NCBI RefSeq assembly: GCF_900312815.1
Contig: NZ_OMPE01000008.1
Coordinates: 744,001-808,000 of the forward strand
Reading direction: 5' to 3'
Length of the DNA stretch: 64,000 nucleotides
DNA from: Aquimarina sp. AU474
GTDB taxonomy: Bacteria > Bacteroidota > Bacteroidia > Flavobacteriales > Flavobacteriaceae
Both the position numbers and the translations under genes were made by a program. The first letter of the stretch is position 1; the number at the start of each line of letters is the position of its first letter. Below are positions 62,064 through 64,000 of this stretch, in pieces. Under the pieces are notes generated by a model. That model did no database searches. It worked only from the letters and a program-made list of their open reading frames with translations, and was not told where the DNA came from.

Positions 62064-63293
62064 TTACTCATTTAACAACTCTTTCACAAAACCTTCAAAT
62101 TCTGTTTTAAAACTAATATATTTTTCACCAGTAGCGGGTCCGTTAAATCCTGTGTGTATTTTTCTTACCTTACCTTTTTTGTCAATAAAAATTGTGGTTG
62201 GATACGATAATACATGATTTAACATTGGTAATTTTTCTTGAGCTTTCTTTTTATCTGAAGTGCCATGTTGTGCCAAAAGTATTGGATACGGTACATGTAA
62301 CTTATTTTTTAATCTATTAATAGCTTTATAGGCTTTTTCTTCGGTTCTCGCATATTCAAAAGCCAATGCCACAAATTCTATTTCATTATCCTTGTTTCTA
62401 TTATAATAATCCACATAATACTTGGTTTCATCCATACAATTTGGGCACCATGTGCCCATAACCTGAACTATAACCACTTTGTCTTGAAATCGCTTATCAG
62501 ATAGAGAAACTGTTTTCCCTTCTACATCCGGAAAACTAAAGGCTAAAGCGTCATATCCTTCTTTTAAAAAAGTTAAAGAATCTGCTTTTGGTAATTCATA
62601 GTGTTCATTACGCTTAGCTACAAAAGGTTCTTTCCAATGGTTACCAGAATAAAAATGCCCATTCATTGTGCTATCGGTTACCTGCCCTGTAAATAAAAAG
62701 GCATGAGCTCCATCAAAAGCTGATAATCGAAATTGGTTATCATTTATTACTCCTTCGAGAAATCTGTAATCACCTGTTGTGGTTCTAAAAGTACCTGAAA
62801 CAATATTTCCATTTTGTTTAAAAATACCTTTAGCAATATATCTATCTTCTTCACTATCCTCGCTAAATACTGTTTCCCAATTACCCGTTATATTTTTTGA
62901 AGGTTTTGACTTAATTTCGAATCTATCCTGCGCTCCAAATTTTGCAATAAAAGGTACTACCCTATTCAAACTTTCTTTAATAAAGCTACCCGAAATAGTC
63001 ATCGAATCTTTAAAACGACCAGCTACATATCCTTCAAATATTGGGAATTTAATCAGAATTGAATCTCCATTAATCTCTACTTCATCTACCTCTATGGTTT
63101 CTTCAGCATTAAATATTCTCAAGGTTTGATCATCCATTACTTCAAACAAAAAAGGAAGTTCTTTATCCTCTTCGACCATTAAACTGGCTCTCCATGGGCC
63201 ACTTTTAAAATCTATCGATTTTTTAGTTTCCTCTTTTTTACAAGAGTTAAGAATAAGTGTACAAATAGAAATTAATAAGATTGTTTTTTTCAT
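62064..63293 (-). CDS. TlpA-like thioredoxin-fold lipoprotein
   Basis: A 409-residue lipoprotein (LNSC18). About 250 residues of an N-terminal beta-rich region precede a TlpA/AhpC-TSA thioredoxin domain with VMGTWCPNCMDETKYYVDYY; the CPNC pair is the redox centre near residue 283. Such proteins keep periplasmic thiols reduced or act in cytochrome maturation. No partner gene is adjacent. Confidence 0.85.
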   Translation of the reverse strand: MKKTILLISICTLILNSCKKEETKKSIDFKSGPWRASLMVEEDKELPFLFEVMDDQTLRIFNAEETIEVDEVEINGDSILIKFPIFEGYVAGRFKDSMTISGSFIKESLNRVVPFIAKFGAQDRFEIKSKPSKNITGNWETVFSEDSEEDRYIAKGIFKQNGNIVSGTFRTTTGDYRFLEGVINDNQFRLSAFDGAHAFLFTGQVTDSTMNGHFYSGNHWKEPFVAKRNEHYELPKADSLTFLKEGYDALAFSFPDVEGKTVSLSDKRFQDKVVIVQVMGTWCPNCMDETKYYVDYYNRNKDNEIEFVALAFEYARTEEKAYKAINRLKNKLHVPYPILLAQHGTSDKKKAQEKLPMLNHVLSYPTTIFIDKKGKVRKIHTGFNGPATGEKYISFKTEFEGFVKELLNE

Positions 63294-63496
63294 TAGATAA
63301 AGCTTTATATAAAAAGTACGGAAAGTTACTCAAAACTTACGTGACAGTTTCTATTTCATTAAAATTTTGAAAAAAATAAATATGTATACAATGCATTCGA
63401 TCACGAATAGCATTTTATTTAAGATAAGCCAATAATACTGTTTGTAACCTCTTGGCAATATATTATCTTTACCGACTGAATTTAGAAAAATCATCA

Positions 63497-64000
63497 ATGA
63501 AAATTTCATACAACTGGCTAAAACAATTTGTCAATCTTGATTGGGATGCAGAACAAGCAGGTGAATTACTTACAGATTTGGGCCTTGAGGTTGAAGGAAT
63601 AGACACCTATCAAAGTTTAAAAGGAGGCCTAGAAGGAGTTATTATAGGACAAGTATTAAGTTGCGAGAAACACCCTAATGCTGATAAATTAAAAGTTACC
63701 AAAGTTGATTTTGGAAATGGAGATCCTGTTCAAATCGTATGTGGTGCTCCTAATGTGGCTGCAGGGCAGAAAGTACCAGTGGCAACTATAGGAACAAAGT
63801 TATATGATGATAAAGGAGAAGAATGGGTCATAAAAAAGGGGAAAATTCGTGGAGAAGAAAGTCACGGAATGATCTGTGCAGAAGATGAATTAGGCCTAGG
63901 ACAAAGTCATGATGGTATTATGATACTTGATACCGATATTCCTGTCGGTACCAAAGCCTCAGAAATATTTGATATCGAAAATGATACTGTTTTTGAAATA
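63497..64000 (+). CDS. pheT: Phenylalanine--tRNA ligase beta subunit (start only)
   Basis: The frame starts KISYNWLKQFVNLDWDAEQA and runs off the right edge after 168 codons. LGLEVEGID, HPNADKLKVTKVD and QIVCGAPNVAAGQKVPVA are the tRNA-binding EMAP-II-like domain of the PheRS beta chain. GKIRGEESHGMICAEDELGLG confirms it. It charges tRNA-Phe together with PheS. A core gene that marks the end of accessory DNA. Confidence 0.95.
   Translation, partial: MKISYNWLKQFVNLDWDAEQAGELLTDLGLEVEGIDTYQSLKGGLEGVIIGQVLSCEKHPNADKLKVTKVDFGNGDPVQIVCGAPNVAAGQKVPVATIGTKLYDDKGEEWVIKKGKIRGEESHGMICAEDELGLGQSHDGIMILDTDIPVGTKASEIFDIENDTVFEI

Noticed and set aside
1-64000. CRISPR arrays, tRNA or rRNA genes, insertion sequences
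   Set aside because: No regular direct-repeat and spacer pattern, no cloverleaf or rRNA stretch, and no transposase-like translation were found on reading.

Overview
The window looks like chromosome from a marine member of the Flavobacteriaceae (Bacteroidota), plausibly Aquimarina or a close relative. The DNA is strongly AT-rich, promoters of the Bacteroidota type are visible (TTTG, 19-21 bases, TAnnTTTG), many products carry short lipoprotein signals, and there is a secreted nuclease with a type IX secretion sorting tail. No tRNA, rRNA, CRISPR array, transposase or integrase was recognised.

Positions 1 to about 29,100 are an accessory region built like a gene-cassette array. One- to few-gene units, nearly all on the + strand, are separated by imperfect inverted repeats of about 70-185 bases. 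The left arm reads roughly TACAACA-TGTGTAT and the right arm ATACACAA-CCGTTGTAGG. They resemble integron attC sites in architecture but do not fit the classical core GTTRRRY. They are best conserved in the first 6 kb and decay rightwards, with solitary left arms near 15.9, 20.9, 21.9, 28.1 and 36.8 kb. The cargo is mostly exported lipoproteins, hydrolases, beta-propellers, AraC regulators, VOC-fold proteins, a barstar-like protein, a phosphate transporter and an FAD monooxygenase, plus broken genes (AraC, YARHG, a DUF6090 stub). Two minus-strand units interrupt the polarity: a tricorn-type protease and an SPFH plus ribbon-helix-helix pair.

From 29 to 48.6 kb is ordinary + strand flavobacterial DNA: a Cys/Met-metabolism PLP enzyme, a sialate-esterase-like protein, an ECF sigma operon, a TonB-like/TPR pair, a TetR regulator with an AhpD-like target and matching operators, a UPF1-like helicase with a possible C-terminal nuclease fold, an ABC/GntR/GIN operon, three membrane or acyl-CoA dehydrogenase-like genes, and an ArsR/SRPBCC pair with visible operators.

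Positions 48.7 to 52.3 kb (minus strand) hold a two-gene unit: a CD-NTase (SMODS) protein fused to a 2TM SLATT-like module, whose catalytic acids all appear substituted, followed by a multi-pass membrane protein with an AIM24-like tail. Next come a secreted multidomain endonuclease (53.0-55.6 kb) and a cluster of tiny peptide genes (56.0-57.3 kb). Four of these encode six-cysteine peptides on a shared double-glycine-like leader, and one is a different, lanthipeptide-like precursor. The right end is core genome: ackA, pta, a DUF2911 protein, a TlpA-like lipoprotein and the start of pheT.

The strongest candidates for undescribed biology are the attC-like cassette system without a visible integrase, the six-cysteine peptide family, and the apparently dead CD-NTase/SLATT plus AIM24-membrane pair.
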